Positions 1-8,600 of a stretch of DNA of 64,000 nucleotides are shown in pieces; position 1 is the stretch's first letter, and each line of letters opens with the position of its first letter. The position numbers and the translations under genes are program-made. This DNA comes from Rubripirellula reticaptiva (lineage in GTDB: Bacteria > Planctomycetota > Planctomycetia > Pirellulales > Pirellulaceae). The notes under the pieces were generated by a model. It made no database searches, had not been told where the DNA came from, and was given only the letters and a program-made list of their open reading frames with translations. The stretch is from positions 1,054,001 to 1,118,000 of the forward strand of contig NZ_SJPX01000001.1 in NCBI RefSeq assembly GCF_007860175.1. The letters are read 5' to 3'.

Positions 1-225
1 ACCGACATAAACAATGTCGACGCTGTCGCTGTGGATCACTTCGTCATAAGTTCCAAAGCTCGTTTCGATCGAATGAGACTTTGCGAAGTTGCTCGCACGC
101 TCGGATGATTCCGAACCGACGGCCGTGACGGTCGCGTTTTCAAGCGATTGCAACCCAGACGTGAATTCACGAGCAGCATAGCCCGTTCCCAAAACGCCCC
201 AGCGATAATTCTTGGATGACGACAC
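1..225 (-). CDS. Gfo/Idh/MocA-family oxidoreductase, N-terminal part (cut by window edge)
   Basis: Reading the minus strand from a GTG at 225 gives an uninterrupted frame to base 1. It begins with about eight polar residues and then a Rossmann beta-alpha-beta with the fingerprint GVLGTGYAARE, followed by VTAVGS and later DIVYVG, the typical first half of the NAD(P)-binding domain of Gfo/Idh/MocA dehydrogenases. These enzymes usually act on sugars or nucleotide sugars. The start lies 6 bases after the rmlA stop, so it is very probably the third gene of an rmlBC-rmlA-oxidoreductase operon and may modify a sugar for the same polysaccharide. The rest of the protein is outside the window, so substrate and catalytic residues cannot be judged. 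An overlapping open frame at 36-251 in another phase has no recognisable protein and is a shadow. Confidence 0.85.
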   Translation of the reverse strand, partial: MSSSKNYRWGVLGTGYAAREFTSGLQSLENATVTAVGSESSERASNFAKSHSIETSFGTYDEVIHSDSVDIVYVG

Positions 226-231
226 TTCGGA

Positions 232-1161
232 TCAAGCCACTTCGACGGCATCGACGCGAGCCGGGTCTTCGATCAATTGCTTGGCGACACCTTGCAGATA
301 CTTCCCGTAGTCGCTCTTCATCGGGTCAGCGAGTTCAGCAAGTTGTTCGGGAGTGATGAAGCCCATGCGAGCGGCAATTTCTTCTGGGCAACAGATTCGC
401 AGCCCTTGTCGTTGTTCGATTGCGGCTATGAAGTTAGACGCTTGCAGTAACGCCATAGGCGTACCTGTGTCCAACCACGCGATGCCTCGACCGAACTTTT
501 GAACGCTCAGCGAACCGTCGTCCATGTATTGCTGGATCACGTCGGTGATTTCATATTCACCACGCGGCGACGGCTTCACAGCTTCGGCAAACGCGACGAC
601 GCGATTGTCAAAAAAGTAGATGCCAGGAACCGCATACTTTGACTTCGGCTGTTTCGGCTTCTCAACAATCGCCGTTGGACGCCCATCGGCATCCATTTCG
701 ATCACACCGTAACGCTCGGGATCGCTGACTTCATAGGCGAACACGGTGCCGCCTGAATCGGATTGCGCGACCGCTTGCAGCGTCTTGGACAAACCGTGTC
801 CGTAAAACACATTGTCGCCTAAAATCAGCGCGACGCTGTCTTTGCCGATGAACTCTTTCCCCAATACGAATGCCTGGGCCAGTCCGTTAGGTTCTTGTTG
901 AACCTTGTATTGGATCGAGATACCAAATTGCGAGCCATCGCCAAACAATTGCTCGAACTTATTGATTTCGCCTGGCGACGAAATCAATAGCACATCATTC
1001 ACACCCGCCAACATCAACGTCGACAAAGGATAGTAAACCAGCGGCTTGTCGTAGATCGGAAGAAGCTGCTTGTTGCATCCGAGCGTCATCGGAGCCATTC
1101 GAGTCCCGGATCCGCCGGCTAGAATGATTCCCTTGGTGCACGCAGGTTTAGTCGAAGTCAT
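232..1161 (-). CDS. rmlA: Glucose-1-phosphate thymidylyltransferase (RmlA)
   Basis: 309 residues, close to the usual 290-300 of the family. It makes dTDP-glucose from dTTP and glucose-1-phosphate in the cytoplasm, the first step of dTDP-L-rhamnose synthesis. The nucleotide-binding signature is near the start (ILAGGSGTRMAPMT, then KQLLPIYDKPLVYYPL), with the metal-binding LGDNVFYGHG near residue 115, VEKP near 165 and GEYEITDVI near 200, all characteristic of RmlA. A short N-terminal extension of about ten residues precedes the fold. It is the second gene of an operon: the rmlB-rmlC fusion ends 82 bases upstream, across a stem-loop, and an oxidoreductase starts 6 bases downstream. Identification is firm. 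Confidence 0.96.
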   Translation of the reverse strand: MTSTKPACTKGIILAGGSGTRMAPMTLGCNKQLLPIYDKPLVYYPLSTLMLAGVNDVLLISSPGEINKFEQLFGDGSQFGISIQYKVQQEPNGLAQAFVLGKEFIGKDSVALILGDNVFYGHGLSKTLQAVAQSDSGGTVFAYEVSDPERYGVIEMDADGRPTAIVEKPKQPKSKYAVPGIYFFDNRVVAFAEAVKPSPRGEYEITDVIQQYMDDGSLSVQKFGRGIAWLDTGTPMALLQASNFIAAIEQRQGLRICCPEEIAARMGFITPEQLAELADPMKSDYGKYLQGVAKQLIEDPARVDAVEVA

Positions 1162-1205
1162 GAAGAGAATAGTCGTTTCTAGGATGTGATATCTTAAGGT
1201 TCGTT

Positions 1206-1231
1206 ACCCTTCTCGGAATGAGCGAGAGGGT
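1206..1231 (-). other. Stem-loop between rmlBC and rmlA
   Basis: Bases 1206-1215 (ACCCTTCTCG) pair with 1223-1231 (CGAGAGGGT), with one bulged T and a 7-base loop. It lies in the 82-base gap between the rmlBC stop and the rmlA start. There is no T-run behind it on the minus strand, so a full intrinsic terminator is unlikely. An mRNA-processing or stabilising hairpin that tunes the ratio of the two products is a plausible inference. Confidence 0.45.
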
Positions 1232-1243
1232 TGCAAAAGGTAA

Positions 1244-2833
1244 CTAGGCGTCGATCAGTTGGTATTCGCTACCATCGGCTTCTTCATGACGAATTTCGTC
1301 GACCGGTTCTTGCTTGCCGTGTCCGGCATACAGGCGGTTCGGAGCGTTGAAGACGATGCCTGGGTGCAAGCTGATGTTTTTGTAAGCGTGAACAACGCCG
1401 GGCGGAACAATCACCGACTGCGGATTGGTAGCTCCGACGATGCGAGTGAATCGCTGACCGAACGTCGGCGAGTCCTTCCGCGAATCCCACAAGTACAAAC
1501 GGAAGTCACCAGGTCCAAAGAATCCAAACAAGTCCGATTGATCGACGTGTTCGTGTGGTCCTCGTGAAACGCCCGGCAGCGTTTGACTCATGTAAGCCAT
1601 GACTGGTTCGTTCCCAGCGGGGACTTCGTCGTTACGGAACAGTTCGATCAACCAACCGCGGCTGTCTTCGTACTTGCCAAGCTTGTTGAAGACGACGCCT
1701 TCGAAGGTACAATCTTCGTTTTGGTTGGGGGCCGCGTCGGTCATGTCTGACGAAGTGATGACGGCTGCGTCGTCGCCATCGTTCCTGTCGATACCTAGAC
1801 GTTGGCCTTCGTATCCGTGTTTGCGAGTGCTTTCGATCCAGTCTTGGTTCGACAAGTACCATTTTACGGTCGCTTCGATGCCTTCGGCGAAGCTGACCGA
1901 CGGGTGCCAGCCCAGTTCTTTCGACAGTTTCGACGAATCGATCGCATAGCGGAAATCATGTCCTGGGCGATCGCGAACGAATTCGATTTGATCACTTGAC
2001 TTCTTGCCCGACGATGTCAGTCGATCAACCGTGTCGCAAATGCTATGAACGACATCTAGGTTTGACTTTTCCGTTCCGCCGCCAATGTTGTAAGTCGTGC
2101 CAACGCGGCCCGATTCAAAGATCAATCGCAGCGCCGTGCAGTGATCTTCAACATGCAACCAGTCGCGAACGTTCAAACCGGTTCCGTACACTGGCAACGG
2201 CTTGCCGTCTGCGGCTTTTGAAATGATCAGCGGGATCAATTTTTCCGGGAACTGGTAAGGGCCATAGTTGTTGCTGCAATGTGTGGTGATCGTAGGCAAC
2301 GCGAAAGTTTCGTGGTATGCCCGTACCAAGTGATCGCTCGATGCCTTCGAAGCCGAGTAAGGCGAGTTGGGCGAGTACGGAGTCGATTCGGTGAACGCAC
2401 CTTCGTCGCCCAGCGATCCGAACACTTCGTCGGTCGAAATGTGGATGAAGCGAAAGCTCGCGCTCTTGTCTTCGGGAAGGGACTGCCAATACTCGCGAGT
2501 CGCTTCTAACAATTCGTAAGTACCGACCACATTGGTTTGAACAAAGTCGCCGGGCGAACCGATGCTGCGATCCACGTGTGATTCGGCCGCCAAGTTCATC
2601 ACCCCATCGACTTCGTAACGATGCAACAGATCCAGCATCAACATGCCATCGCCAATATCACCTTGGACGAAGGTGTAGTTCGGCGACGATTCGAGATCAC
2701 GCAACGAGAACAAGTTGCCTGCATAGGTGAGCTTGTCGACGTTGATGACTCGGTACTGCTCGGTACGGATCAACTGCCGAACTAAGTTGCTGCCAATGAA
2801 GCCGGCGCCGCCGGTGATAAGAATCGTCCGCAT
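1244..2833 (-). CDS. rmlB: dTDP-glucose 4,6-dehydratase fused to an RmlC-like cupin (RmlB-RmlC fusion)
   Basis: 529 residues from the ATG at 2833. Residues 1-346 are a complete RmlB: GGAGFIGSN NAD-binding motif, NLAAESHVDRS, the active-site TDEVFG, and the YSASK catalytic Tyr/Lys, then NNYGPYQFPEKLIPL. A polar linker of roughly 25 residues follows. Residues 374-529 form a cupin resembling dTDP-4-dehydrorhamnose 3,5-epimerase (SRGPHEH, then VPPGVVHAYKNIS), but the canonical RGLHYQ catalytic block is changed, so epimerase activity is likely rather than certain. No separate rmlC is seen in the window, which suits a bifunctional enzyme. The frame stays open to 2935, but the sigma-54-type promoter at 2887-2902 would start transcription near 2876, which supports 2833 as the start. 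Confidence 0.9.
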   Translation of the reverse strand: MRTILITGGAGFIGSNLVRQLIRTEQYRVINVDKLTYAGNLFSLRDLESSPNYTFVQGDIGDGMLMLDLLHRYEVDGVMNLAAESHVDRSIGSPGDFVQTNVVGTYELLEATREYWQSLPEDKSASFRFIHISTDEVFGSLGDEGAFTESTPYSPNSPYSASKASSDHLVRAYHETFALPTITTHCSNNYGPYQFPEKLIPLIISKAADGKPLPVYGTGLNVRDWLHVEDHCTALRLIFESGRVGTTYNIGGGTEKSNLDVVHSICDTVDRLTSSGKKSSDQIEFVRDRPGHDFRYAIDSSKLSKELGWHPSVSFAEGIEATVKWYLSNQDWIESTRKHGYEGQRLGIDRNDGDDAAVITSSDMTDAAPNQNEDCTFEGVVFNKLGKYEDSRGWLIELFRNDEVPAGNEPVMAYMSQTLPGVSRGPHEHVDQSDLFGFFGPGDFRLYLWDSRKDSPTFGQRFTRIVGATNPQSVIVPPGVVHAYKNISLHPGIVFNAPNRLYAGHGKQEPVDEIRHEEADGSEYQLIDA

Positions 2834-2886
2834 GTGAGTTTCCAGAAGAAAATTGAGTTTGTTCGCGCTGCGAGCTCTCTCCATTT

Positions 2887-2902
2887 TGCAAGTGTCGTTC
2901 CG
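2887..2902 (-). promoter_or_regulatory. Sigma-54-type (-24/-12) promoter of the rmlBC-rmlA unit
   Basis: On the minus strand the sequence reads CGGAACGACACTTGCA: GG (2901-2900) and GC (2889-2888) are spaced exactly as in the consensus TGGCACG-N4-TTGCA, with ACG and TTGCA also matching; only the first T and the C after GG differ. The predicted RNA start near 2876 leaves a leader of about 43 bases to the rmlB ATG. Function is inferred from pattern, spacing and the three similar sites nearby. Confidence 0.6.
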
Positions 2903-3156
2903 TATTGAAACCCAAAAACACGGAAAACTCTTCAAGCTTCCTTAACGTAAGCTAAGGTAGCCGAGCTCGCCATTAGCCGGGGAACAGCTAAGGAATCGCC
3001 TGATTTGATGATTCGGTTGAACGTGTTTTTCGTTAGCTTGCCCGAGAGTCAGATCAAATCGAGAAAAATGCTTCATCAGGATGAGTAAAGCGAGTTGTCC
3101 GAGTGGAATTCGTAGTCGCCTTGTTTGCCGGACCCTCACAGCTTCTCAATGTTTGT
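2903..3156. other. Divergent intergenic region between rmlB and the oxidoreductase gene
   Basis: The divergent gap 2834-3253 holds no convincing gene. It carries a sigma-54-type promoter facing each way (2887-2902 minus, 3156-3172 plus) and between them an A/T-rich stretch in which activator sites would be expected. One copy of GAGAAAAA lies at 3061-3068; the same octamer or its complement occurs three times upstream of the sigma-54-type site at 18123. A 65-codon frame at 2942-3139 on the minus strand has no recognisable features. Confidence 0.4.
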
Positions 3157-3172
3157 TGGGCTAGTAATTGCG
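3156..3172 (+). promoter_or_regulatory. Sigma-54-type promoter upstream of the oxidoreductase at 3254
   Basis: TTGGGCTAGTAATTGCG: TGG at 3157-3159 and TTGC at 3168-3171 have exact -24/-12 spacing, although the bases after TGG deviate from the consensus CAC. Transcription would start near 3183, giving a leader of about 71 bases to the ATG at 3254. Confidence 0.5.
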
Positions 3173-3253
3173 TTTTCGTTGCTTCCGAATCAAATTGGTG
3201 GCTGTTTCTAGGCGGCGGGTTGCCGTTCCAATGTTGTTGAGGGCGAAGGTTTC

Positions 3254-4402
3254 ATGCGTGTTGTGTTTGTCGGATGCGGTTTTGTCTCGTCCTTTTACGC
3301 TCGTACGATTCTGAACTACCCCCAACTGGTTCTGGCCGGCGCTACGGACATCGTTCCACAGCATGCTGACGAGTTTTGCAAACTCTACTCGACTAGGCAT
3401 TACAAGGACTTGGACGAAGTCCTCGCTGACGGTTCGGTCGACGCGATCGCGAATCTGACCAACCCGAAATACCATTATGAAGTTTCTAAAGCGGCACTTC
3501 AGGCGGGCAAGCACGTCTACAGTGAAAAACCGCTGGCGACCAATTTAGATCACGCCACCGAGCTGGTGAACTTGGCTAAAACGAAAGGGCTGCAGTTGTC
3601 CTCGGCGCCCTGCAACGTGCTTGGCGAGGCCGCCCAGACGATGTGGAAAGAAATTCGGAAAGGTTCGGTCGGAAAGGTTCGGTTGATTTATGCCGAAATG
3701 GACGACGGTTTGATCCACCAAATGGGCTGCGAGAATTGGGTCAACGAGATCGGTCGTCATTGGCCGGTCAAAGACGAATTCGAAGTCGGTTGCACGCTCG
3801 AACATGCCGGTTACTACGTGTCATGGTTGGTTGCGTTCTTTGGGTCGGTAAAGAGCATGACGACATTCCCTGCCGTTTTGATTGCCGACAAGGGAACGCC
3901 GGTCGATATCCAAACCCCCGACTTCACGGTCGTTTGCCTTCGGTTCGCTGACGGCGTTGTGGCACGCCTAACCTGCAGCATCGTCGCCCCTCACGATCAT
4001 CAAATGCGAGTCATTGGTGACGCTGGTACGTTGTCCGTCGAAGACTGTTGGTACTACGATTCGCCAGTCCATCTGGAGCCGTTTTCAAACCTCTCGATGC
4101 GACGACGCAAGATTCCGTTTATGACTCGGATCAAAGGGGTGCACCCGAGAAAAATTTCATTCGTGCGTAATCCCAAAATGCCTCACCGATATCGCACCGG
4201 TGGTCACAAAATGGATTTTGCACGCGGCATTGCCGAGATGGCGGATGCGGTGACCGAAGGACGCGACAGCCGTCTTTCCGCCGATTTTTCCCTACATATC
4301 AACGAGATCGTGCTGAAGATTCAGACGCCACCGGGCGGCAACACGACTCAGGAATTGACGACCTCAGCGGGTGAATTCAAGCCGATGTCTTGGGCGACTT
4401 AA
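3254..4402 (+). CDS. Gfo/Idh/MocA-family oxidoreductase
   Basis: 382 residues, a normal length for the family. The Rossmann fold opens with VVFVGCGFVSSFYAR, the family signature SEKPLATN is near residue 95, and a C-terminal Gfo/Idh alpha-beta domain starts around residue 130 (IYAEMDDG). Members oxidise or epimerise sugars or nucleotide sugars with NAD(P); the substrate here is unknown. GAAGG four bases before the ATG can serve as ribosome-binding site. It stands alone on the plus strand, divergent from rmlBC and convergent with the acyltransferase that ends at 4409, and has its own sigma-54-type promoter. That links it to the polysaccharide locus, perhaps to make an unusual sugar donor. Confidence 0.88.
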   Translation: MRVVFVGCGFVSSFYARTILNYPQLVLAGATDIVPQHADEFCKLYSTRHYKDLDEVLADGSVDAIANLTNPKYHYEVSKAALQAGKHVYSEKPLATNLDHATELVNLAKTKGLQLSSAPCNVLGEAAQTMWKEIRKGSVGKVRLIYAEMDDGLIHQMGCENWVNEIGRHWPVKDEFEVGCTLEHAGYYVSWLVAFFGSVKSMTTFPAVLIADKGTPVDIQTPDFTVVCLRFADGVVARLTCSIVAPHDHQMRVIGDAGTLSVEDCWYYDSPVHLEPFSNLSMRRRKIPFMTRIKGVHPRKISFVRNPKMPHRYRTGGHKMDFARGIAEMADAVTEGRDSRLSADFSLHINEIVLKIQTPPGGNTTQELTTSAGEFKPMSWAT

Positions 4403-4408
4403 GCCGCG

Positions 4409-4957
4409 TCACGATCGCATGATCACTCGCGCGGGAACTCCAACGGCAGTCGCGTTTGCGGGTACGTCTTTGATCACGACTGCATTAGCACCTATCTGCG
4501 AATGACAGCCGACGGTGACGCCGCCTAGAACGCAACCGCCGGCATGAACGTCGACATGTCCTTCCAATACCGGTAACCCTGGTACCTTTCCTACACCGAT
4601 CACAGTGTGAGCGCCGAGCAGACAATTTGGGCCGATCTTTGCATCCGGGTGAACCACCACGCCGGAAGGATGTGGCAGGATCAACCCGCCTGCGATGTGG
4701 CAAGTCAGTGGGATGTCGGCCGCAGAAACGATCGACCAAAAACGATGGGAAAACACCCAGCGTTTCTTGGCCACGATAGCCGCCAAACGCATCACTCCAG
4801 TTTGTGATGACCACCACTGATATCGCCGAATCGAGCGCAGCAATTTTCTTGATGGATCAAAGAACATTCGCGGTTCTTCGCGTGACCAATCCGGAGTCGT
4901 CGCCGATGGCATGGATGGCGCTGGGAACGAAGTTTTCGATGCCTGATGCGAGTTCAT
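4409..4957 (-). CDS. Serine-acetyltransferase-like hexapeptide acyltransferase (1 of 3)
   Basis: 182 residues. The C-terminal two thirds is a left-handed parallel beta-helix of CysE type, with hexapeptide turns (GLILPHPSGVVVHPDAKIG, LLGAHTVIG, VTVGCHSQIGANAVVIKDVP) and the closing GVPARVI typical of this family. The N-terminal third lacks the CysE helical domain, so a sugar O-acetyltransferase that decorates the glycan is more likely than cysteine synthesis. It begins 10 bases after the stop of the glycosyltransferase upstream and is probably co-transcribed with it. A second in-frame ATG at 4867 (31st residue) is a possible alternative start. Two paralogues are at 14514 and 17406. Confidence 0.8.
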   Translation of the reverse strand: MNSHQASKTSFPAPSMPSATTPDWSREEPRMFFDPSRKLLRSIRRYQWWSSQTGVMRLAAIVAKKRWVFSHRFWSIVSAADIPLTCHIAGGLILPHPSGVVVHPDAKIGPNCLLGAHTVIGVGKVPGLPVLEGHVDVHAGGCVLGGVTVGCHSQIGANAVVIKDVPANATAVGVPARVIMRS

Positions 4958-4967
4958 GGTGATGGAT

Positions 4968-6254
4968 TTAACTCGACGTCACAGCCAGCGGCATCGTCAT
5001 GGGCGTGCCGTTTTTTTCGGCGGCTTCGAAGGTCCACTGAGCGCGACGTCGATACCAATTTTCCGCGGCGTGATAGATCGCCGCTTCATGCGCTGCTTCT
5101 GAAAGCTGGGTCAGTTTTTCGGGTTGCATTGCCAGTTCGGCCAATCGTTTTGCCGAGTTTTCGATGTCGCCGCGAGGCATCAAAAAGGTGGCTGACTCAG
5201 CCGACTGGCGCTCGACACAATAGTCGATGTCATAAGCGATTAACGGTAGCCCCGTTGCATAACCATCAAAGATCATTCTTGGTGTGTCTTCGGCCAATGG
5301 CGTGAACAATAAACCGTCATACGATCGCAGCTTTTCGAACAACTCGGGACCGTATGCCATTCGGCCCAACATTCGAATTGCGGATCGCATTTTCAATTCG
5401 TCAATACGTTTCTCGATTTGATCAAGTTGCTCGCCGTGACCGATGATGTCGAATTCAATGGGGACGCCAAGTTCGTGACACTTCGCAACGATATCGATCG
5501 AGTCGACGATCCCTTTGCGTGGTGTCAATCGTCCGCAATAAACAAAGCGAGGCGCACGACCACTTGCGACACGGTTGGACAACGCATGACATCGATCTAC
5601 GATGAAATCGAGACTGACGATGTCATCAATGGAATAGGACGTGTCGTGGAACAGTTTGGCATTCTTGGCGTAACCGCCATATCGGTCGATGAGTTGTTGA
5701 CCTTTCAAAAGGCTTAGGCTTGCCTGGCCAACCGACTTTCGAGTCCACCGTTCAAACATCTTGCTGTAGCCAACGCTTAGACCACGGTGCAAAATATCGC
5801 GGTCTGCATGCAATTGGCGACACTGAACCGAGATGTCGGTGTCCTGCACGAACACAGTTGTGCGGCCTTGCCGAACGCCTTCAAGAAACCCTTCGTATGA
5901 AATTGGCCGATAAACGTCGTCTAATCCAGAGTGAACAACCTTGGCTTTCGAAACCGCGTCACGAAGTTGCTGTTTCCAACCCGACCGATGTTTCAACCAA
6001 TAATCGCGAATGGAACAATCAATATTGAACGAAGGGATCATTTGAAAGCCTTCGCCCGCCGCGTCGACCCTTTCGAGCGTCTGGGAAGATCCCTCGGGAT
6101 CATACGCGCACGACGGAGCGATAACAGCGATAGGGCCAAACCGGCCTTCTAACGAATCACGTAGTAACCTAAGAGATTCGATCCAATCGGTTGCCAGATA
6201 ATTGCCGCCGGCACCATCAACGTGGATGGGAACGTGAATGGCAATCAAGTACAT
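4968..6254 (-). CDS. Glycosyltransferase, GT4 (GT-B fold) type
   Basis: 428 residues. The N-terminal acceptor half opens with YLIAIHVPIHVDGAGG. The C-terminal half has the GT4 donor-binding pattern: FVYCGRLTPRKGI near residue 225, FDIIGHGEQ, then FTPLAEDTPRMIFDGYATGLPLIA, where the E of the usual EGLP/EGFG motif is replaced by the EDTPRMIFDG version. It should add one sugar to the lipid-linked repeat on the cytoplasmic face of the membrane; donor and linkage cannot be told. It starts 32 bases after the sigma-54 activator stop and is followed after 10 bases by an acyltransferase, so activator, glycosyltransferase and acyltransferase probably share a transcript. Confidence 0.82.
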   Translation of the reverse strand: MYLIAIHVPIHVDGAGGNYLATDWIESLRLLRDSLEGRFGPIAVIAPSCAYDPEGSSQTLERVDAAGEGFQMIPSFNIDCSIRDYWLKHRSGWKQQLRDAVSKAKVVHSGLDDVYRPISYEGFLEGVRQGRTTVFVQDTDISVQCRQLHADRDILHRGLSVGYSKMFERWTRKSVGQASLSLLKGQQLIDRYGGYAKNAKLFHDTSYSIDDIVSLDFIVDRCHALSNRVASGRAPRFVYCGRLTPRKGIVDSIDIVAKCHELGVPIEFDIIGHGEQLDQIEKRIDELKMRSAIRMLGRMAYGPELFEKLRSYDGLLFTPLAEDTPRMIFDGYATGLPLIAYDIDYCVERQSAESATFLMPRGDIENSAKRLAELAMQPEKLTQLSEAAHEAAIYHAAENWYRRRAQWTFEAAEKNGTPMTMPLAVTSS

Positions 6255-6286
6255 AGCGCACTCTTAACAGGAATGTCGATGAGAAA

Positions 6287-7708
6287 TCAGTAAGCTGATT
6301 TTGTTGCCGACTTGATTTGTTTTAGTTCGATGTCGAACCGTTTGATTTTTCGATAAATGGTGGCTTGACCAAGGCCAAGCAACTTTGCCGCTGCAACCGC
6401 GTTGCCGTTGGTGTCACGGAGCGCCGAAAGTATAGTTTTCTTTTCAACAGACTCCATTTGACTCAGGCCCGTTTCAGTCTCAGCTACGGCGCTTGCGGCA
6501 GATCGTGTTTCTGACTTGATTTCAATCGGAACGTTTTTGATTCCGATGTACGGCTCGCGAGCTAACAAAACCATTCGCGTGACTAAGTTTTCAAGTTGAC
6601 GAACGTTGCCTGGCCAATCATAAGCGACCAAACAATCCATTGCGTCTTTGGAAAAACCAACAACAGGACGGCGATGTGTCTCGACCGATTTTTCTAAGAA
6701 CGCTTCGGCCAAAATCGGGATGTCACTGCGGCGCTCACGCAAAGGTGGCATTCGAATGGGAAAGACATTTAATCGGTAGTAAAGGTCTTCGCGCATCAAG
6801 CCTTCGCTGACCATGTCTTGCGGTTCACGATTGGTGGCGGCGACGATACGAACGTTCGCGCTTCTGGCTTGATTGGAACCAACTCGCATGTAGGTGCCGT
6901 CCTGCAAAAACCGCAGCAGTTTGGCTTGCAGTTGGATGTCCATCTCGCCGATTTCATCCAGCATCAATGTGCCTTGATCAGCCGTCTCGCACCACCCTTC
7001 GCTCGTCGTATCAGCACCGGTGTACGAACCTTTCTCGTGACCGAAAAGAATGCTCTCCGAAAGCGTCGCGGGCAATGCTGCGACGTTAACCGGAACGAAC
7101 GGCATGTGACTGCGAGACGAGCAATGATGGATCGCGCGGGCAAGCAATTCCTTGCCGGTTCCACTTTCACCCAAAATCAAAACGGTGGCATCGGTTTCGG
7201 CAACATCGTGAACCAACTCCAGGACGTCTTGAACAGCTTGGCTCTCGCCTAAAATTCCAAAGTTACGAGAATCTGGCTCCAATTGACGGGAAGCCTCGTT
7301 CCGGCGTGATCGGTTTCGTGAATCGTTGTCTCGCACGGCGCCGTCAACTAGTACTCGCAACTGAAAGAGGTCAGGTGGATTTGCCACCACGTCAACAGCG
7401 CCCAATTTTGTTGCTCGAACCGCCAACCCGATGGTAGCATCTGCCGCCATCGCAATCACGGGAATTGACCGCCACGATTGTCCAAGCGTGCTCAACATCT
7501 CAAACCCGCATCCCTCGATACCCAGATCCAGCAGAATCAGGTCTGGCGGGCTAGTTGCCAATCGCTTTAGCAAGTCGTCCATGCACGACGTCGCAGTAAC
7601 TTCGTAGCCCCACTTCGTAAAATGCGAATGCACCGAACCGACGACGCTATTACCCTCGCAAGCAACGAGGATTTTAGGCTTTGACGATAGGCCGTGTGGG
7701 TGGACCAT
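6287..7708 (-). CDS. NtrC-type sigma-54 activator with atypical receiver domain
   Basis: 473 residues from the ATG at 7708 (a TTG at 7726 is an alternative). Residues 10-125 are receiver-like, with the phospho-acceptor context LILLDLG kept. The acidic pair is reduced to ACEG, the Thr/Ser position reads MAAD and the invariant Lys position reads VANPP, so normal phospho-switching is doubtful. The AAA+ domain (about 150-385) has Walker A GESGTGKE, Walker B LMLDEIGEM and WPGNVRQLEN; the sigma-54 contact loop is GSYTGA instead of GAFTGA. A Fis-type helix-turn-helix (GNAVAAAKLLGLGQATIYRKI) ends the protein. No partner histidine kinase is visible. Because it lies among four sigma-54-type promoters of polysaccharide genes, it is the obvious candidate regulator of the locus. 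Confidence 0.93.
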   Translation of the reverse strand: MVHPHGLSSKPKILVACEGNSVVGSVHSHFTKWGYEVTATSCMDDLLKRLATSPPDLILLDLGIEGCGFEMLSTLGQSWRSIPVIAMAADATIGLAVRATKLGAVDVVANPPDLFQLRVLVDGAVRDNDSRNRSRRNEASRQLEPDSRNFGILGESQAVQDVLELVHDVAETDATVLILGESGTGKELLARAIHHCSSRSHMPFVPVNVAALPATLSESILFGHEKGSYTGADTTSEGWCETADQGTLMLDEIGEMDIQLQAKLLRFLQDGTYMRVGSNQARSANVRIVAATNREPQDMVSEGLMREDLYYRLNVFPIRMPPLRERRSDIPILAEAFLEKSVETHRRPVVGFSKDAMDCLVAYDWPGNVRQLENLVTRMVLLAREPYIGIKNVPIEIKSETRSAASAVAETETGLSQMESVEKKTILSALRDTNGNAVAAAKLLGLGQATIYRKIKRFDIELKQIKSATKSAY

Positions 7709-7726
7709 GGCAACTAAGGTGGGCAA

Positions 7727-8600
7727 GTCGGGGCATGAACTTGTTTATGTGATCAAAGTGATCGCATGGAAATTTCAAAGATGTCAGCTTCCCAGACGCG
7801 GGAGTATTTGCTAACGCACAATCTTAGTGCGTCAGTCTGTTTCCGAGAAATCAGATGTCAATGCAGTTAACAGAAGACGGCATCTTTTTTGCCCTTAGCG
7901 TTAACGCAGCGTGAATCAGGACCGGGGCGATTCTGATTGTGAGGAATATTATACGCGGCAATCGCTCGCTGGGAGTGTTGAATCAAGGGGAAAGCGGTCC
8001 GAACGGTTGGAAACAGAACGGATTTTGCGTAGTCACTTGGTTTTGCTGTTCGACACCAAATGCTCGTAAAATCAAAGCTTTTGAGATCGAATGATGCCAC
8101 GTTCTTGTCTTGACTTCGCTTTTGGCATCAGCCGACCCGCGGGGGCGTATCTTCCCATCACAAGCTGATGAAACCAGGCTCAGTTTAACTGTGACATGTT
8201 TCGGCTTGCGCGATGGATGAATGCGGTTATGGAAGCGCATTATCGCTTAACACTGTGGATGATGAACGGTTGGTGATTGAATGAGTTTCAATTCATTGGC
8301 ATGCCGTTCTCTATCCGTCGCGACCTCGATTTGACGCTTTATCGAAATGATCGGCTTGCTTCGGGTGTTTTTATCATTCTCGCGTGCTGGCTTCTGCCAA
8401 TTGAAAATTGAAGTGAAGCGCGATCAAAAAATTTAATTTTCAGAACCTCGAGTTAATTTAGGTAAAGGGGGATAAGGTCGCCTTAGGCATCGGTTGTAAC
8501 ATTTCATAGCCCCCCAAGATTGACCGTCGCTTGGATGGTTGCGGCCGAACGCTACAAAGAACCTGCGAAACCGCGCTTCTTGGGTTGTTTGCGTGGCGGG
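7727..8600. other. Long non-coding region upstream of the main polysaccharide operon
   Basis: Close to 900 bases between the activator gene and the Wzy-like gene. Minus-strand open frames at 7867-8100, 7983-8240 and 8433-8777 show no domain, signal peptide or ribosome-binding site, and they overlap one another or the next gene. I see no tRNA or other structured RNA. The region is A/T-rich around 8400-8470 and probably holds the activator promoter and upstream activator sites for the sigma-54-type promoter at 8601. Confidence 0.4.

Noticed and set aside
36-251. 71-codon frame on the minus strand
   Set aside because: Arg/Ser-rich with no domain; the adjacent frame from GTG 225 encodes a clear Rossmann oxidoreductase start.
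2942-3139. 65-codon minus-strand frame in the rmlB upstream gap
   Set aside because: No start signal or recognisable sequence, and it lies in a divergent promoter region.
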